Source: Metaphire vulgaris (Eukaryota > Annelida > Clitellata > Crassiclitellata > Megascolecidae). From it: DNA of 64,000 nucleotides. The translations under genes and the position numbers were made by a program. The notes beneath the pieces were generated by a model. That model was not told the DNA's origin, did no database searches, and saw only the letters and a list, made by a program, of their open reading frames with translations. Location: assembly GCA_018105865.1 (NCBI GenBank), contig JACLAT010000146.1, positions 1-64,000 on the forward strand. The letters are read 5' to 3'. Numbering within the stretch: the first letter of the stretch is position 1; every line of letters begins with the position of its first letter. This document shows positions 10,813 through 22,012 of this stretch, piece by piece.

Positions 10813-11644
10813 TTAGTATTTTTTATCGTATCCATAGGCGTCGTCATGAAGTTCGCCATGTCCGTAGTCGTCTCCATGGCGACGATCGCTATATCCATCG
10901 TTCCCGTCTCCATGGTGGCGATCGTCATATCCGTACCCGTCTCCAATGTGACGATCGTCATGTCCGTAACCGTCGGCATGGTGACCGTATCCGTAGGGGA
11001 TTCCGGCGCCGTAGTCGACGAGGTTGACGTCACAGAAGTCCCGGTAGTAGTATTGGTTGCCATGGTGATAGTGATCGTAGGCGGAGTTACGTGAACCAGG
11101 TGCGCATGGCTGTTCGTAGGCGTTACCGTTGGAACAGATGACGAACGAGTGATGGTCACGGTAGTAGAAACCGTCGTTACCGCATTTGCCTTTAAAATAC
11201 CGCAAATAACTCGGAAATAACACGATCTTTAAGTACAATTACCAGCGCTAAAGACTTCTATAGCTCCCTCATGCAGTGATGACGATAAATTAGCCCTCTT
11301 CCAGCTGGTGGAATGTCTTCCACAAACAAAGCGACGATTGACTGAAAGATCGGCGTGAAAAATGTAACATTGAAAAAGGAAATTGTCAGCATTAAACGTT
11401 GAGATCAATTATTGACTGTATAGTACTTTGCACACAGATCTCCTAAACCATTTTAAATCACGTTATTTCTATGTATAACCATATAGTCTGTTTCTCGTAA
11501 TGTATACTACTGTTGTAATGTAGTATTGAACGCCGGACCTTCGTAGCGCCCGTGGAAAGCGTACTGTCCGGTGTTGTAACCGTCTGGTATTCTTCCGGCA
11601 AAGGCCAGTGCTAAGCAGACGGTGAACAGCGCGATCGACTTCAT
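10813..11644 (-). CDS. Secreted chitin-binding (CBM14-like) protein with His/Asp/Tyr/Gly-rich tail, two exons
   Basis: Exon 1 is 11644-11539: ATG plus a clear signal peptide (MKSIALFTVCLALAFAG), then a short Tyr/Gly stretch. Exon 2 is 11189-10813. Joining donor AAG|GTCCGG to acceptor TTTTAAAG|GC keeps frame (phase 1) and gives about 160 residues. Exon 2 opens with a peritrophin-A/CBM14-like motif: KCGNDGFYYRDHHSFVICSN, then PCAPGS, then FCDVN. Only four Cys are seen, where the family usually has six. The remaining ~70 residues are a low-complexity tail of GYGHDDRH-like repeats ending in DKKY. Family knowledge suggests binding to chitin in cuticle, shell matrix, tube or mucus. Metal binding by the His/Asp tail is inference. 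The donor is not a strong consensus, so the exon junction is predicted. Confidence 0.8.
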
Positions 11645-11700
11645 GTTGCAGACGAGAGAGAGAACAGAAACTGTGATGTCTCTATCGGCAGATCGCCGGG

Positions 11701-11708
11701 CTTTTATA
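11701..11708 (-). promoter_or_regulatory. TATA box of the CBM14-like gene
   Basis: TATAAAAG on the minus strand begins 64 bp upstream of the ATG at 11644. This leaves room for a 5' UTR of about 30 nt and fits a strongly expressed secreted-protein gene. Confidence 0.7.
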
Positions 11709-11870
11709 CAGGTCGCGGCCTATTGGAACTTGGCCGGCGACATGATGCGGCCAAGAATACTTGGAGTGAATCCAGACTCGATGGTGTTTTTCTATGAGAC
11801 TCGTTTGGCTTTTGAGCGGGGTTCCGCATGTTGTCATTGTTTCAATAGAAACGTGGACTCTCTGTCTCCC

Positions 11871-11894
11871 CACCCTCTCTCTCTCTCTCCCTCC

Positions 11895-11930
<36 letters not shown>
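11871..11930. repeat. (CT)n microsatellite
   Basis: CT-dinucleotide run with a few C/T interruptions, upstream of the CBM14-like gene promoter on its strand. Confidence 0.9.
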
Positions 11931-11933
<3 letters not shown>

Positions 11934-12420
11934 GAACTCTGCCAGAGGCCGTCACGTATGTCATGCAGCGGTCATCGCTGTAGATGGTCACGTATTGCGA
12001 GAGAAGGGTTACTGATACTGACAGCTTGTACTGTAATTGTTATGCGTAATGTTGCGAACGAGTTAGATGATGATAACGAAGCAGTCGCAGTACTGTAGCT
12101 TTCGATATATTAAGAGTTCATGTTGATGCATTTCAATTCGATGCCTACTGATCAGTGGCGTAGCCAGGATTTCCGAAAATTTAAAAAACTGCATTGTTCT
12201 GTCACTTGAATGCGATGCTAGGTGGATTATCATTGGCGCTATAGAAGCGTTTTAGATTGCAGTTAAAATTGGACCTATGGGTTCAGTTGAATTCAATACT
12301 CAACATGCAATACAACTGGATTCCTTATCGTGTTAATCTTTTAAAAATGTATTCGTGACTTCTCTTATAATGCTTTACTGTACTGTAACTGCAGTTTCAT
12401 GCATGATTCGTCTGGGTCTA
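11931..12420. other. Intergenic with a MITE end fragment
   Basis: CAGTGGCGTAGCCAGGATTT at 12155-12174 matches the left end of the 3000-3289 element, but the rest is missing. No gene is supported. Confidence 0.5.
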
Positions 12421-12707
12421 CAGTGGCGGTTCCACGTGGGGGGATTTGTGGGGATGTATCCCCCACCGGACTCCCGGAGTTACTATTTTTTTGCTTGTGA
12501 AACCTATTTTTGGGTAAAAGTCTAGTAAAACTAACTGCGGATGACCTTTTTTGCTAAAAGTGTAGTAAAATTAGGAATAAAATAATTCTCCTTTTCAGCT
12601 TTTTTCGGCAAAGTTTATTCATTTTTGCCTTCTATTTTCATCCCCCTTTCACCAACTTTCTATGAATACATTCATCACACCACCAAGAAATCCTGGAGCC
12701 GCCACTT
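12421..12707. mobile_element. Complete hAT-type MITE, CAGTGGCGG family
   Basis: Left end CAGTGGCGGTTCCACG; right end GGAGCCGCCACTT, with the terminal G changed to T. The flanks are TGGGTCTA (12413-12420) and TCGGTCTA (12708-12715), a 7/8 match. The interior holds the complement of the GGTCATC/GCAAAAAA motif found in the 6785 copy. Confidence 0.85.
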
Positions 12708-13924
12708 TCGGTCTATATGAGACCAAAATGAATTTGTTTTTGAAACGCAACAGATTTTTATTCAAAGTGTTCTTAAAATATGTGCGGTTTGACAAATAAT
12801 AAAAAGGCTGGTTAATAAACAATGTAGGCTATCACATTAACCACACCGCGATTGCGATCGCCATATGCTAACAAGAGTTATTGTCTGCTCACCTGCGAAT
12901 CAAGGTGCAAACCTATAAAGGTACCTGTATTACAAAAACAGCTGAACAGGTACTAGACTAACTAGAGCATACGCCATTGTATACAGTACATGCTGTATAA
13001 AGTGTATATATATAAAGTTATCTATATGTTAGACACAATAGGCCAGAATTTAAACCGAAACTTTTTGGAACCGCGACCCACTTTGGCAGTTCTAGAAGGT
13101 GTCGCGACCCTGCGAACTTAGTGTTAACTGAAAGTGGATAAAACACCATAACTGCGGAATCTTAGGACTAGGGGCGGATCGTGGGATAGGCAAACTAGGC
13201 GACTGCCTAGGGCAGCAAATGTCAAGGGGCGGCAAATTGACGTCGCTAAAAATATAGCGACGTCACTTTGCAGCCCCTTTTGATCTTGTGTTCTTGCCGA
13301 CTTAGTCAGAAGATGTGACCCAGATACTGAGAAAATTAAAGTAAAACCCCGAACAGCACGCGCTGCAAGCATCCTAGAGCAAGGTCAGACAGTGACGTAG
13401 TGACGCATACAGCAGTGACGTCATATATCGTTGCAACGCCGTAAATAAATTCTGGCCAATCGTTGAAGACAAAATTAAACTTTGAATGTTTGACGGTTGA
13501 CACAGTTACTGACAGTATGTTTAAGATCGGATTTATTTCGTACTAAATCTATTACAATGTTATAATCTTTAGTTAATTTTTAATCACGAAGCAAGAAAAA
13601 CTGTCCGGCGCAGATTATCGCAAAACGCAGAGCCCAAAGAGAATCTGACATTATGAAATACAGCGAGTCGCATTTTGAATTTGTTAATTGCAAATATCGT
13701 CGTCATCATGAAAAGTCACATTCTAAAATTGTGTTCTGTCACTATCACGGCGAACATACAATGTGTGATAAACTTTTAAAATATTTTGTTTATTATATAA
13801 AAGATTATTTGATCGAACCTTGCTATGTAATTTTCCCATCCTCTGCTCTATCTAGGCATCAGTCTATGGAAAGATTTTGAAGGATTTTTGTTGCCTCTTG
13901 CCCAAAGTGGCTTCAGTTTGTAGC
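12708..13924. other. Intergenic, relics only
   Basis: 13050-13110 ('accgcgacccactttggcag') and 13168-13250 (GGGGCGGATCGTGGG with CTGCCTAGGGC) look like decayed hAT-type elements. A TGACGTCA site lies at about 13413. The sequence at 13683-13735 recurs imperfectly at 25105-25150. No gene is supported. Confidence 0.4.
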
Positions 13925-14200
13925 CTTAGGAATAGGCCCGCCCGAAGTGGGGGTTCAGGGGGTGCAGTGCACCCCTTGGAAAGAAGATGGGCTGCACTCC
14001 CTCTGCACCCCTTCCAGCTAAAATTGGCCCAAAAATTGCCAAAATTTGCTAAACTGGCCCAAGAATTGCCTAAATTTGCTAAATTTGACTCAAAATTGCG
14101 AACATTTCCAAAAAATCGCCAAAAAATTGCAAAAATTTGCAAAAATTGACAAAATTTGCTAAAATTGGTACTAAAATTGACAAAATTGCAAAAAATTATC
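13925..14200. repeat. Degenerate minisatellite of AAAATTGC(C)AAAATTTGCT units
   Basis: From about 14020 there are repeated variants of 'aaaattgccaaaatttgct' with 16-20 bp periodicity, preceded by a GTGCA-rich stretch (GGGGGTGCAGTGCACCCC). The Phe/Asn-rich frames here are repeat translations. Confidence 0.75.
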
Positions 14201-14765
14201 TCGCCATCAAGAAAAGTGTGAAATGACGCTACTGCTTTTACCTGGAGAAAATCTGCACCCCTTGCTGAAAATTCGTTCCGACGGTTCTGCTTAGGAACTC
14301 TGAATTGTCCTTTGACAAGTGAAGCCGAGGTCAAATCTTGCTTGTCATATTGAAAATGAAGCAGGCTATAACATAAAAACATAGAGGTAGACCGACTACA
14401 GGATTCATTTTTACGCAGCAAAAATATTTTATGTGATGTTAATTGAAACTTATGACGCCAATACTGGCTGCGCAGCGGCAGGTAGCAGTCTGATCCTGAT
14501 TTGGGCAGAGAATATCAAGGACAACGTGAGATTCAATCGAAATCGATAACCTAAATTAATTCGAATCGATGTACAGATCTTCATGTAAAACATAAAACTC
14601 GCGTTTTTTATAGAATGCTTTCGATAAGATGAAGCTAGATGCTGGAGCATAGTAGAGCCCACGTGTTGAAGCACATCGATGTAAGTGTTGGCAATATTTT
14701 GAGTCAGATTTTAGTCAGGCGATGGTTGTTAAGGTGTATAGAGGAGTATTGAAAACACAAAATCA
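14201..14765. other. Intergenic, no recognised feature
   Basis: Nothing with family resemblance was seen. Confidence 0.4.
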
Positions 14766-15822
14766 TCAGGCCATTCAGCAGACATGCTAGACAATATTAT
14801 TGTGCTGATATAACGAACAGCTTTACAATTTGACTTTCTTTTAGTGGTGTAGTGAATATATTTATATTGACCGATCGTGTAGGTTATCTCTTAGTAATTC
14901 GAATTGGTTTTCCGAGAATTTTGTCATTAATTTTTTGACAGTCGGACTGATTGTTTCACCAAATAAGGTTAGTAAAAGGTATTCTAACTAGATGTAGGCC
15001 TATGCCTCTCAATTTACCCTTTTAAAAATGTTCGTTATGCTCGTCTCTTATCCAACCCCTAACCTTTAGCTTTTGTAGTTTATGGACTACAATATATACT
15101 GTATAATATGTATATATATAAGATACATTGTGGCGAAAACGTAAAATGAGACTTAAATAGATAATAATTAATTATAGAATAAACTGAGGTCCAGCCTAAG
15201 TAGTAAAGTAAAGTTTCCCTATGCCCGAATTTGAGCTTTGGGGCCGGTGCTGATCTCCGGTCTCTTAGGCATACAGCGACGCAGGTGGCATACGCCATTA
15301 ACCAAGAGTAAGTTGCCAGTCAAACACCTAGGTCTGCGCTTTACTTCGCAGCGAACGCCGATCCTCAATTTTGATGTTATAACCGCCCTCTGGCGAGTAA
15401 GGCTGAGTCGACCGTAGGGGCTCCTGCGGGAGTTGCACCCGCGACCTCCTGCTCCATCTTCCAACGTTGTTACCACTCTGCTATCTTCCCGCCCCTTAGT
15501 AGTAGTATATATATTAAGATATTTTGTGGCGAAAACGTAAAAATGAGACTTAAATAGATAATAATTATTTATAGACTAAACTGAAGTCCAGCCTAAGTAG
15601 TAATTAGATAATAATTAGCTAAAATGTCCCCTGAGCCTATACCTTAGATATCCTGTAGATGGCGCTTTGCATTAGAGAGATATAGACAAGTAGGCATACT
15701 AGACAATATTATTGCGCTGATATAACGAGCAGCTTTACAATTTGACTTTCTTTTAGTGGTGTAGTGAATATATCTCTAGCCACCGATCGTGTAGGTTATC
15801 TCTTAGTAATTCGAATTTAAAT
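14766..15822. repeat. Direct duplications arranged A-B-[SINE]-B'-A'
   Basis: Block A (about 14783-14903, beginning ATGCTAGACAATATTATT) recurs at about 15696-15816. Block B (about 15105-15205, around TGTGGCGAAAACGTAAAA) recurs at 15510-15605. All copies are in direct orientation with a few differences. The SINE sits between B and B'. No coding content. Confidence 0.75.
15206..15500 (-). mobile_element. tRNA-derived SINE
   Basis: Read on the minus strand it begins GGGGCGGGAAGATAGCAG. It has an A-box-like TAGCAGAGTGGT and a B-box-like GGGTGCAACTC within a tRNA-sized head, then a body with GACTCAGCC and GAGGGCGG. It ends in a CTTTACTTTA-type tail. It matches the plus-strand copy at 44311-44590 over most of its length. 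Confidence 0.8.
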
Positions 15823-15824
15823 TT

Positions 15825-16140
15825 AAACTACAGCTTCCATTCGCACACTTGGACACTTTCAAACAATAAAATCTCAGTCCCCGTTTCCTATAAATCCTGC
15901 ACTATCTACTCAAGTCTTCAGGTCTAAGCTTAAATCCTTCCTGTTTCTTAAATCATTTCCTCCATAGCTGAAACAACCTAGCCGCACTGCCCTTCGGATA
16001 TTGACTATTGCCTTCCTGATCGCATACCTTCCCCATAGCTATTTTAAGAGAGGCTGAGCGCCTAAGAATAAGCAGCTACTGTTGCGCTCCTTTCCAAGGC
16101 GCTATAGAAATCCACGAGATTTTACTTTACTTTACTTACT
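15825..16140 (+). mobile_element. 3' end of a CR1-like LINE
   Basis: It ends the ORF with SKLKSFLFLKSFPP-stop, as does the copy at 23233-24175 on the other strand. The usual 3' UTR follows, with AAGGCGCTATAGAAAT and a terminal TTTACTTTACTTTACTT tail. Severely 5'-truncated. Confidence 0.75.
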
Positions 16141-16326
16141 TTAGATAGTTGCAGTTTAGCAAAACTTTTTTAGGCAAGCTCAATTGAATTTAGTATAATT
16201 AACATATTACTTATCTGGAATATTATTCCTTTGTGGCTCTCGGCTACACCACTGAGTCGAATGTGATGTTATACGATGTCGTCGTCTTTTAGGTTCAGGA
16301 TCTGGTCTCTCGCTTCTTGATTCGCT

Positions 16327-17269
16327 ATGAATGTCCGAGGAGCGATTCGATGCTGCACTTGCAACAGGATCTTCATCGTCAACTTTCTGGTCTTAGTCCT
16401 GAACTTAAATCACTACATTTACAATTATTATCATAATTATAACTTCACTGTTCAACGTCGCACCGATGACTATTCAAAAGAGAAAGGCTCCACATGCAAC
16501 ATCACCAATCAGGCCATCATTTGTCCGTACAACTGGACGTCTCTCGAAGCAAGGGTCTTTGCCTCACCCATGGACTCAAAGGAGCGCCAACTTATTGACA
16601 GAATGCTTCAAACATTTGTAGAGACCGTTGAAGCGGCCAATCTGACGTATTTCCTTATGGCCGGTGCCTTACTTGGGTCTCTTCGACACCACGGTCCCAT
16701 TCCTTGGGACGATGACGTCGACGTCATAGTCAAAGCAAGCGAAGAAGACATTCTCTTGGATGTTCTGTCTAAATTGAGTCCAGATTTCAAACTATATGCG
16801 ATGAAACCACTCACGAGAAAGTACTGGAAACTATATCCAAGTCAAGGACGTCTGATCAATTACGAATACAAGACTCCGTTCATAGATATTTTCCTTTATC
16901 TCGAGAACGAAACCCATGTTTGGACCGCCACACCTCAATGGCAGGATCAAGACATCTGGCTAAAGCGGGACGTATTTCCTTTGCACAGAAGACCCTATGG
17001 AGAACTGTTCTTGCCAGCGCCATGCAACAGTTCGGCCGTCGTAAAATCCTTCGCTGACGCCTCAATGTGCAACAGTCGATATTGGAGCCATGTTTTGGAA
17101 AAGGGGAATCCATGACATAATTAAAATTTCATGCGACCATTTGGCCCATATCTATCCATTCGTCAAGAGTTCCATTGGAACGAATAGATCATCTCATCTC
17201 GTCAAAGAAACATTGGTGCTTGGTGACTTGACAATCAGGGAAGTCATGGTCGAAAATTATTGTAAATAA
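16327..17269 (+). pseudogene. LicD-family membrane protein with a C-terminal frameshift
   Basis: The first frame (16327-17115) gives 262 residues: a short cytosolic N-terminus, one membrane anchor at about residues 15-30, and a lumenal domain with the LicD nucleotidyltransferase-like signature GSLRHHGPIPWDDDVDV (117-133). It stops right after the conserved 'CNSRYW' Cys. The +1 frame then continues the family pattern (CDHLAHIYPFV, ETLVLGDLTI) to a TAA at 17267-17269. One base lost or gained near 17100-17115, beside the run GGAAAAGGGG, therefore splits the gene. LicD/fukutin relatives transfer phosphocholine or ribitol phosphate to glycans in the Golgi. The substrate here is unknown. It could be a sequencing error in a live gene. 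Confidence 0.8.
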
Positions 17270-17640
17270 TCTGTTAAAGACACACTATATTATTAATCAT
17301 TTATGACATCATGGTTATAAGATCATTTGTGGCTGTTGGTATTTTCATTTTGATTCCACTGGTCACAAAAATTCAAAGTAAATTTTTGTCTCCGAAGTAA
17401 AAATGGACGGTTCTTAATCAATGTAACCTATACTGAACACGTTGGTAAAATGAGAATTCATCTGGCATGTAAGCTTTTTCAGAGGTAGCCTAACACATTT
17501 AAAGCAGTAGCCTCTGTCAAACCAGAGTTGTCCATGGGTCAGTTTTCTGAACCCAACCCAACTCACCAAATCAATTTCTTGTCTGCTGACCCAACCTAAT
17601 CCATACCGTCCTGACCCGACCAGATGAAAACGTGAAAGTG
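17270..17640. other. Intergenic, no recognised gene
   Basis: Contains an 'acccaaccc/tgacccgacc' stretch (17545-17625) that looks like a decayed simple-sequence element. Nothing coding. Confidence 0.4.
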
Positions 17641-17966
17641 CAATCGCACCTTCAAAATATGCATTATACACGTACATATATTTAAATCGATGTCTGATAA
17701 ACACCCAGCGTTTAATTTTCATGTAACCAAATGTTTTCAAAACGAACTTCATTCAAGCACACAACGAAAGTGCTTATTTAATCTAAATACTGCAACAACC
17801 CTGCAATCGCACCTTCAAAATATGCATTATACATGTACATATATTTAAATCGATGTCTGATAAACACCCAGCGTTTAATTTTCATTTAACCAAATGTTTT
17901 CAAAACGAACTTCATTCAAGCACACAACGAAAGTGCTTATTTAATCTAAATACTGCAACAACCCTG
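17641..17966. repeat. 163-bp tandem duplication
   Basis: CAATCGCACCTTCAAAATAT occurs at 17641 and again at 17804. The two 163-bp units differ at only a few positions, so the duplication is recent. Not coding. Confidence 0.9.
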
Positions 17967-18145
17967 TACGTTCGACATCACTTCCCATTGTCATTTCGAG
18001 TGTATAATGTACTGAATTATGACACCAAATATCATCAAACTCCACGAAAATATATTAGACCCTATCATTGTCTATTGCCGGTTAAGGAATGCGTTCAGAC
18101 AGTGTGACGGTTGCCACTGGTGGCGAGAGTATTTTTAGTTAATTA

Positions 18146-20533
18146 CACTGGTCAACAAATTTTATGCAAGTTTTTGTTTCCTCTACAAATTTTGGTGAAA
18201 CTAATAGATTTTGACTTGCTGAACACAAATATGTAATTAGAATTTCTGTATCACGTAAGGTTTTTAAGAAATCGACAATTTAGCATTTAGTATTGTAACG
18301 TCTTCTGCAACCTAATCCTACAGAAGGATCTAGGCAATAATGACAAGACATGAGAAAATTAGAAATGTTTTGCTGTAGATTTTCGTTTGTAGTCACTGTC
18401 CTGTGTTTCACGTATCAGTGACCAACAGTAGTCTCCGAGCATAGACGGTCTCCACTTTCCCTGGTAGCGTTTCTCGATGCTGGCAATGTCTTTGTGAAAT
18501 CTTTCACCATGTTCATCACTGACGGCGCCGAGATTGTCTGGGAAGAAGTCCAAGTGAGAATGAAGGAAGTGTATCTTCAGTGACATGTTGCATATCATTG
18601 CCTTATAAGCTTGTAGCAGATTTCCAACTTGTTCAACATAGTTTGGCGCCTTGTAGTTGCCCAGAAAGTTAGCAACAACATCCCTGAAGGCTGTCCAGGC
18701 AACATGCTCGGCACCCTGCAGAAGGCCCTCAAAGTGACTGTCCTTGAGCATCTCTCGAATCTGTGGGCCAACAAAAACGCCTTCTTTTATTTTAGCATCA
18801 CTGGTGCGTGGAAACCTCTGTCGTAAGTATGTAAAGGCTTCACTTTCTTTGTTCATTGCTTTGACAAAGTTTTTCATTAACCCAAGTTTGATGTGCAAAG
18901 GTGGGAGATAAATGTTCTTCGGATCAACGAGAGGATCATGTTTAACGTTCTTCTGTCCTGGAACCAAGTCCCTGCGAGGTGGCCAGACCTTTCTCACATA
19001 ATGTGAATCTCTAGCTCGGCTGTCCCACTCGCAAAAAAGCAGCAGTACTTTGTGTAGCCTAGCTGCAGACCGAGTAGAATTGCAACAACTTTCAGATCTC
19101 CACATATATTCCAGTTGTATCTCGAGTATTCTATGTGTTTCAATAACAGCTGCATGTTTTCATATGTTTCCTTCATGTAAGCAGCATGCCCAATGGGTGC
19201 TGAAGGGTATGAATTGCCATTGTGCAGCAAAACAGCCTTTAAACTTAACAGCGAAGAATCAACAAAAAGTCGCCATTCGGATGGATTGTGCTTACAGCTG
19301 AAAGCAGAAAGCAATCCATCGATGTCAATGCAAAAAGTAAGACTGTCGATTTGTTTGAAGAATCGAGTCAAGTCTTCATGCCGTTTACGAAATACTGAAA
19401 TTTTTGTACCTGGAGAGAGCAGATTCCATCCTTGCAACCTAGATCCAAGCAATTCTGCTTGATTTCTTGACAAATCTAAGTCTCTGACCAGATCATTGAG
19501 CTCTGCCTGAGAAATCAAATGAGGATTGCTGGATGTCGATGGCTCAAACTCTGAGTCTTCCGTAGTTGAATCATCAACTATCTGCAGCATTTCATCTGTC
19601 TCTGCATGCTCGTCCTCGTCCTCCATTGTCCAAAACTCGGGGAGGGTTGGAACAGGAAGACTCTCGTCGTGTGGAACTGGTCTCATTGCCGAGGCAAGGT
19701 TAGGATACTCAATAGACTTCCTATTCTTTGAAGAAAATCCTGTAACATTCGTCATGCATAAATAGCAATCCGTTACATGATTATTCTGCTCCCTCCATAC
19801 CATTGGTATGGCGAATGGCATGGATGGACGCTTACCTGCAAGCCAAGCTCGCAGACTGGTAGCACAAGATGAACAACATATATGAGGTGCCCATACTTTG
19901 TCCTGGTCGCCAATTTTGCATCCAAAATATAACTCATATCCTTTCTTTATGATTGCTGTCATACTCCGCTTCTGTGATTTCAACGTAAACTCTCCACAGA
20001 TGTAGCAGAACGTTTCACTGCTATTGCGACAACGACGCGACATTTCAGAAACTTTAATTAAATTAGTTAATATATTCAATTCACAGCCTTTAACTAAACA
20101 GTTATATCTCATCAAATAGAAAGACTGCAGCTGCTTTCTAGTGCTGCTTGGTATTTATATAGGACTGCGTAACCATAGCAACAATACATGCTAGGCATGT
20201 AGTCTTGAAGACAGGTTTGGGCGCGTCTGGGCATGTCTGGACATGCCTAATTATACTAATTTTCAAAATCCATGTAGTTAAGTGAGTCAGGAGTGCATAT
20301 TACATCTGTTATGGCGGTCACATAAGATTCTTGCCTAACCTGAATACCCATAACTCAGATAACTCTCGAAAACCACGATTTTAAAATTCTTATAATTTTA
20401 AAATTTAAAATCAGCTTTTTCTCAAAAAACCTACGTGATAGGAAAATTTCAAAATTATTCCTGTAATCAGCATGACAAAATCTACCTGGAACACCAGAAA
20501 TTGCACAGGAAACAAAAACCTTGTTGACCAGTG
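18146..20533 (-). mobile_element. Full-length 2388-bp TIR transposon of unassigned superfamily, copy 1
   Basis: It runs from CACTGGTCAACAA at 18146 to TTGTTGACCAGTG ending at 20533. The inverted repeats continue imperfectly for about 110 bp (shared TTTTTGTTTCCT, AGATTTTG and TATCACGTA blocks). The flanks are TTA on both sides (18143-18145 and 20534-20536), consistent with a 3-bp duplication. It encodes one Cys-rich protein on the minus strand. A second copy of almost identical length lies at 39004-41390 in the other orientation. Confidence 0.85.
18359..20115 (-). pseudogene. Transposon-encoded Cys-rich protein (candidate DDE transposase), one frameshift
   Basis: Two overlapping frames (20115-18994 and 19105-18359) form one protein of about 585 residues, broken by a 1-bp loss near 19038 (TTTTTT where copy 2 has TTTCTTT). 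The N-terminus is a possible zinc-binding region: FCYICGEF, HICCSSC, CYLC. An acidic linker follows. The C-terminal half carries DSSLLSLKAVLLHNG, ICGDLKVVAILLGLQLGY, HIKLGLMKNFV and SDEHGERFHKDI. The invariant-looking Asp in DSS, Asp in GDLK and Glu in HGERFH are my candidates for a DDE triad. Similar 'uncharacterized' proteins are common in invertebrate genomes. I cannot assign a named superfamily. Start alternatives are the Met at 20115 and the Met at about 20043. Confidence 0.75.
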
Positions 20534-20536
20534 TTA

Positions 20537-21226
20537 TTATTGCTAATTGTTATAATTTAATTTAATTAAGTTTTAATTCCTGTAAACGGACGGAGATGCG
20601 CTAGGATAGGAGGTTAAACAATGGTTATTATGGGTATTTCCCGTACAGTGAAAATTTACTTTTCCGACAAAAATAGTCCTCGAGAGCTTTGATTTCAAAA
20701 CGCTAGGACTTCGGTAAAACGATTCGAATCGCCACGTCCACTTGAGATCGGGACGTTTGGGGGAAAATCAGAAACTATAGGTCCCCGGGATAGCTTTCGG
20801 TCGAAGAAACTAGGATTTTCCTACCGCAGACGACCGTCGCATGTTGGACGGAGGCTGCACGAAGCGAAACTTCTACTGAAGACCATACCGTCTGACTGTC
20901 CGATGCGCGCAGTTGACGGGGCTCCCGAGGCGTGACTATCTAGGAGACTGACAGGACTGCAGTGACGATGAACGGAACGGAGGAAAGGACGGACGACGGC
21001 AGCGGCCAGCCTGCTGTAGTGACTGCGTCCGGATATGATATGCTTTTTTGGCACTGTCGTAGCTATTATCGTGAAGCGGTAGAACAAAGCGCAGCGAATC
21101 GAAAGCGGATTAGTTTTGGAGCCAGATAAAGTGTCAAATGCTTACTGTTTTATATGTGACGTATTAAGGGCTATTGATAATGTTCCCCGTGCGGCGCCAA
21201 TTACTTTGGCAGCCCGGGAGGAGAGA
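20537..21226. other. Intergenic, no recognised feature
   Basis: 20820-21010 is more GC-rich than its surroundings, but no gene or repeat boundaries were found. Confidence 0.4.
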
Positions 21227-21234
21227 GTCTAGCT

Positions 21235-21609
21235 CAGGGGTGTCCAACTCAAATCAAATGGCGGGCCGCATTGGACCACAAACTCAACGTCGCGGGCCGC
21301 ACATGATTACAAGTACCGGTAATACCTTGGTCTAAGACTACGTCTATAAGTCTAAGATTAACAGTGTAAATTGAAAGTGTAGGACTGTAGGTAAAGAACA
21401 CAATGAAACATAGCATTACACATTGTTATTTATTCTTGTTCTATGTCTTGTGGATACGTAAGCAATTTTGGTAATCTCCTAGTCCTAAAAATAACGGTAA
21501 TAGCCGGTCCTATAGCTAAAATTGTTATTTTCCAAAACTCGGTGGTGGGCCGGATGAAACTGTCTCGCGGGCCGGATCCGGCCCGCGGGCCGCCAGTTGG
21601 ACAACCCTG
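21235..21609. mobile_element. Non-autonomous hAT element with perfect 8-bp duplication
   Basis: Ends CAGGGGTGTCCAACTC and GTTGGACAACCCTG. The subterminal GGGCCGCA/CCGGCCCGCGGGCC blocks are characteristic of Charlie-like hAT elements. It is flanked by GTCTAGCT at 21227-21234 and 21610-21617. Confidence 0.92.
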
Positions 21610-21659
21610 GTCTAGCTAACGCGTCTTTGTCCGTGTTACTAGTGTTGCCACTGTAGCTT

Positions 21660-22012
21660 GGTTTGTTAATCTATATATATAATTCTCGATGTCCGTCCGT
21701 CCGTCCGTCCGTCCGACGGCAGATATTGCAAGACGCTGTTGTCATTGACAACCAAATATTGTTTAATTAAAACTGTATTATCAACGGAGCGTTTAACGAA
21801 GCGTCTTAATTGCAGCTTAAATCCCCATCTCTCTCCCAATCGCCCAGGCCCCAACCCATTCCCGCTCCGGCCCCAAACCCCATTTCCCCTTTCTCTCCCC
21901 ATCCCTCTCCCCATCCCCCTTCCCTCTCCTCATCCCTCTCCCAATCGCCCCGGCCCCAACACATCCCCGCCCAGGCCCCAACCCATACCCGCTCCGAAGA
22001 TTATTTGGAAAG
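21660..22012. repeat. Simple-sequence-rich block: TATATATA, (GTCC)n and C-rich array
   Basis: TCTATATATATAATTCTC leads into (GTCC)n at about 21690-21717. A run of CCCCAACCCATTCCCGCTCCGG-like C-rich repeats follows at 21820-21995. It truncates the C-terminus of the neighbouring transposon relic. Confidence 0.7.

Noticed and set aside
10633..11159. Plus-strand Val-rich frame and an antisense Thr-rich frame at the CBM14-like locus
   Set aside because: Alternative frames of the biased tail; only the frame with the CBM14 pattern joins a signal-peptide exon.
18629..19765. Plus-strand ORFs of 65-89 codons
   Set aside because: Antisense shadows of the transposon protein; the same shadows appear at the inverted copy.
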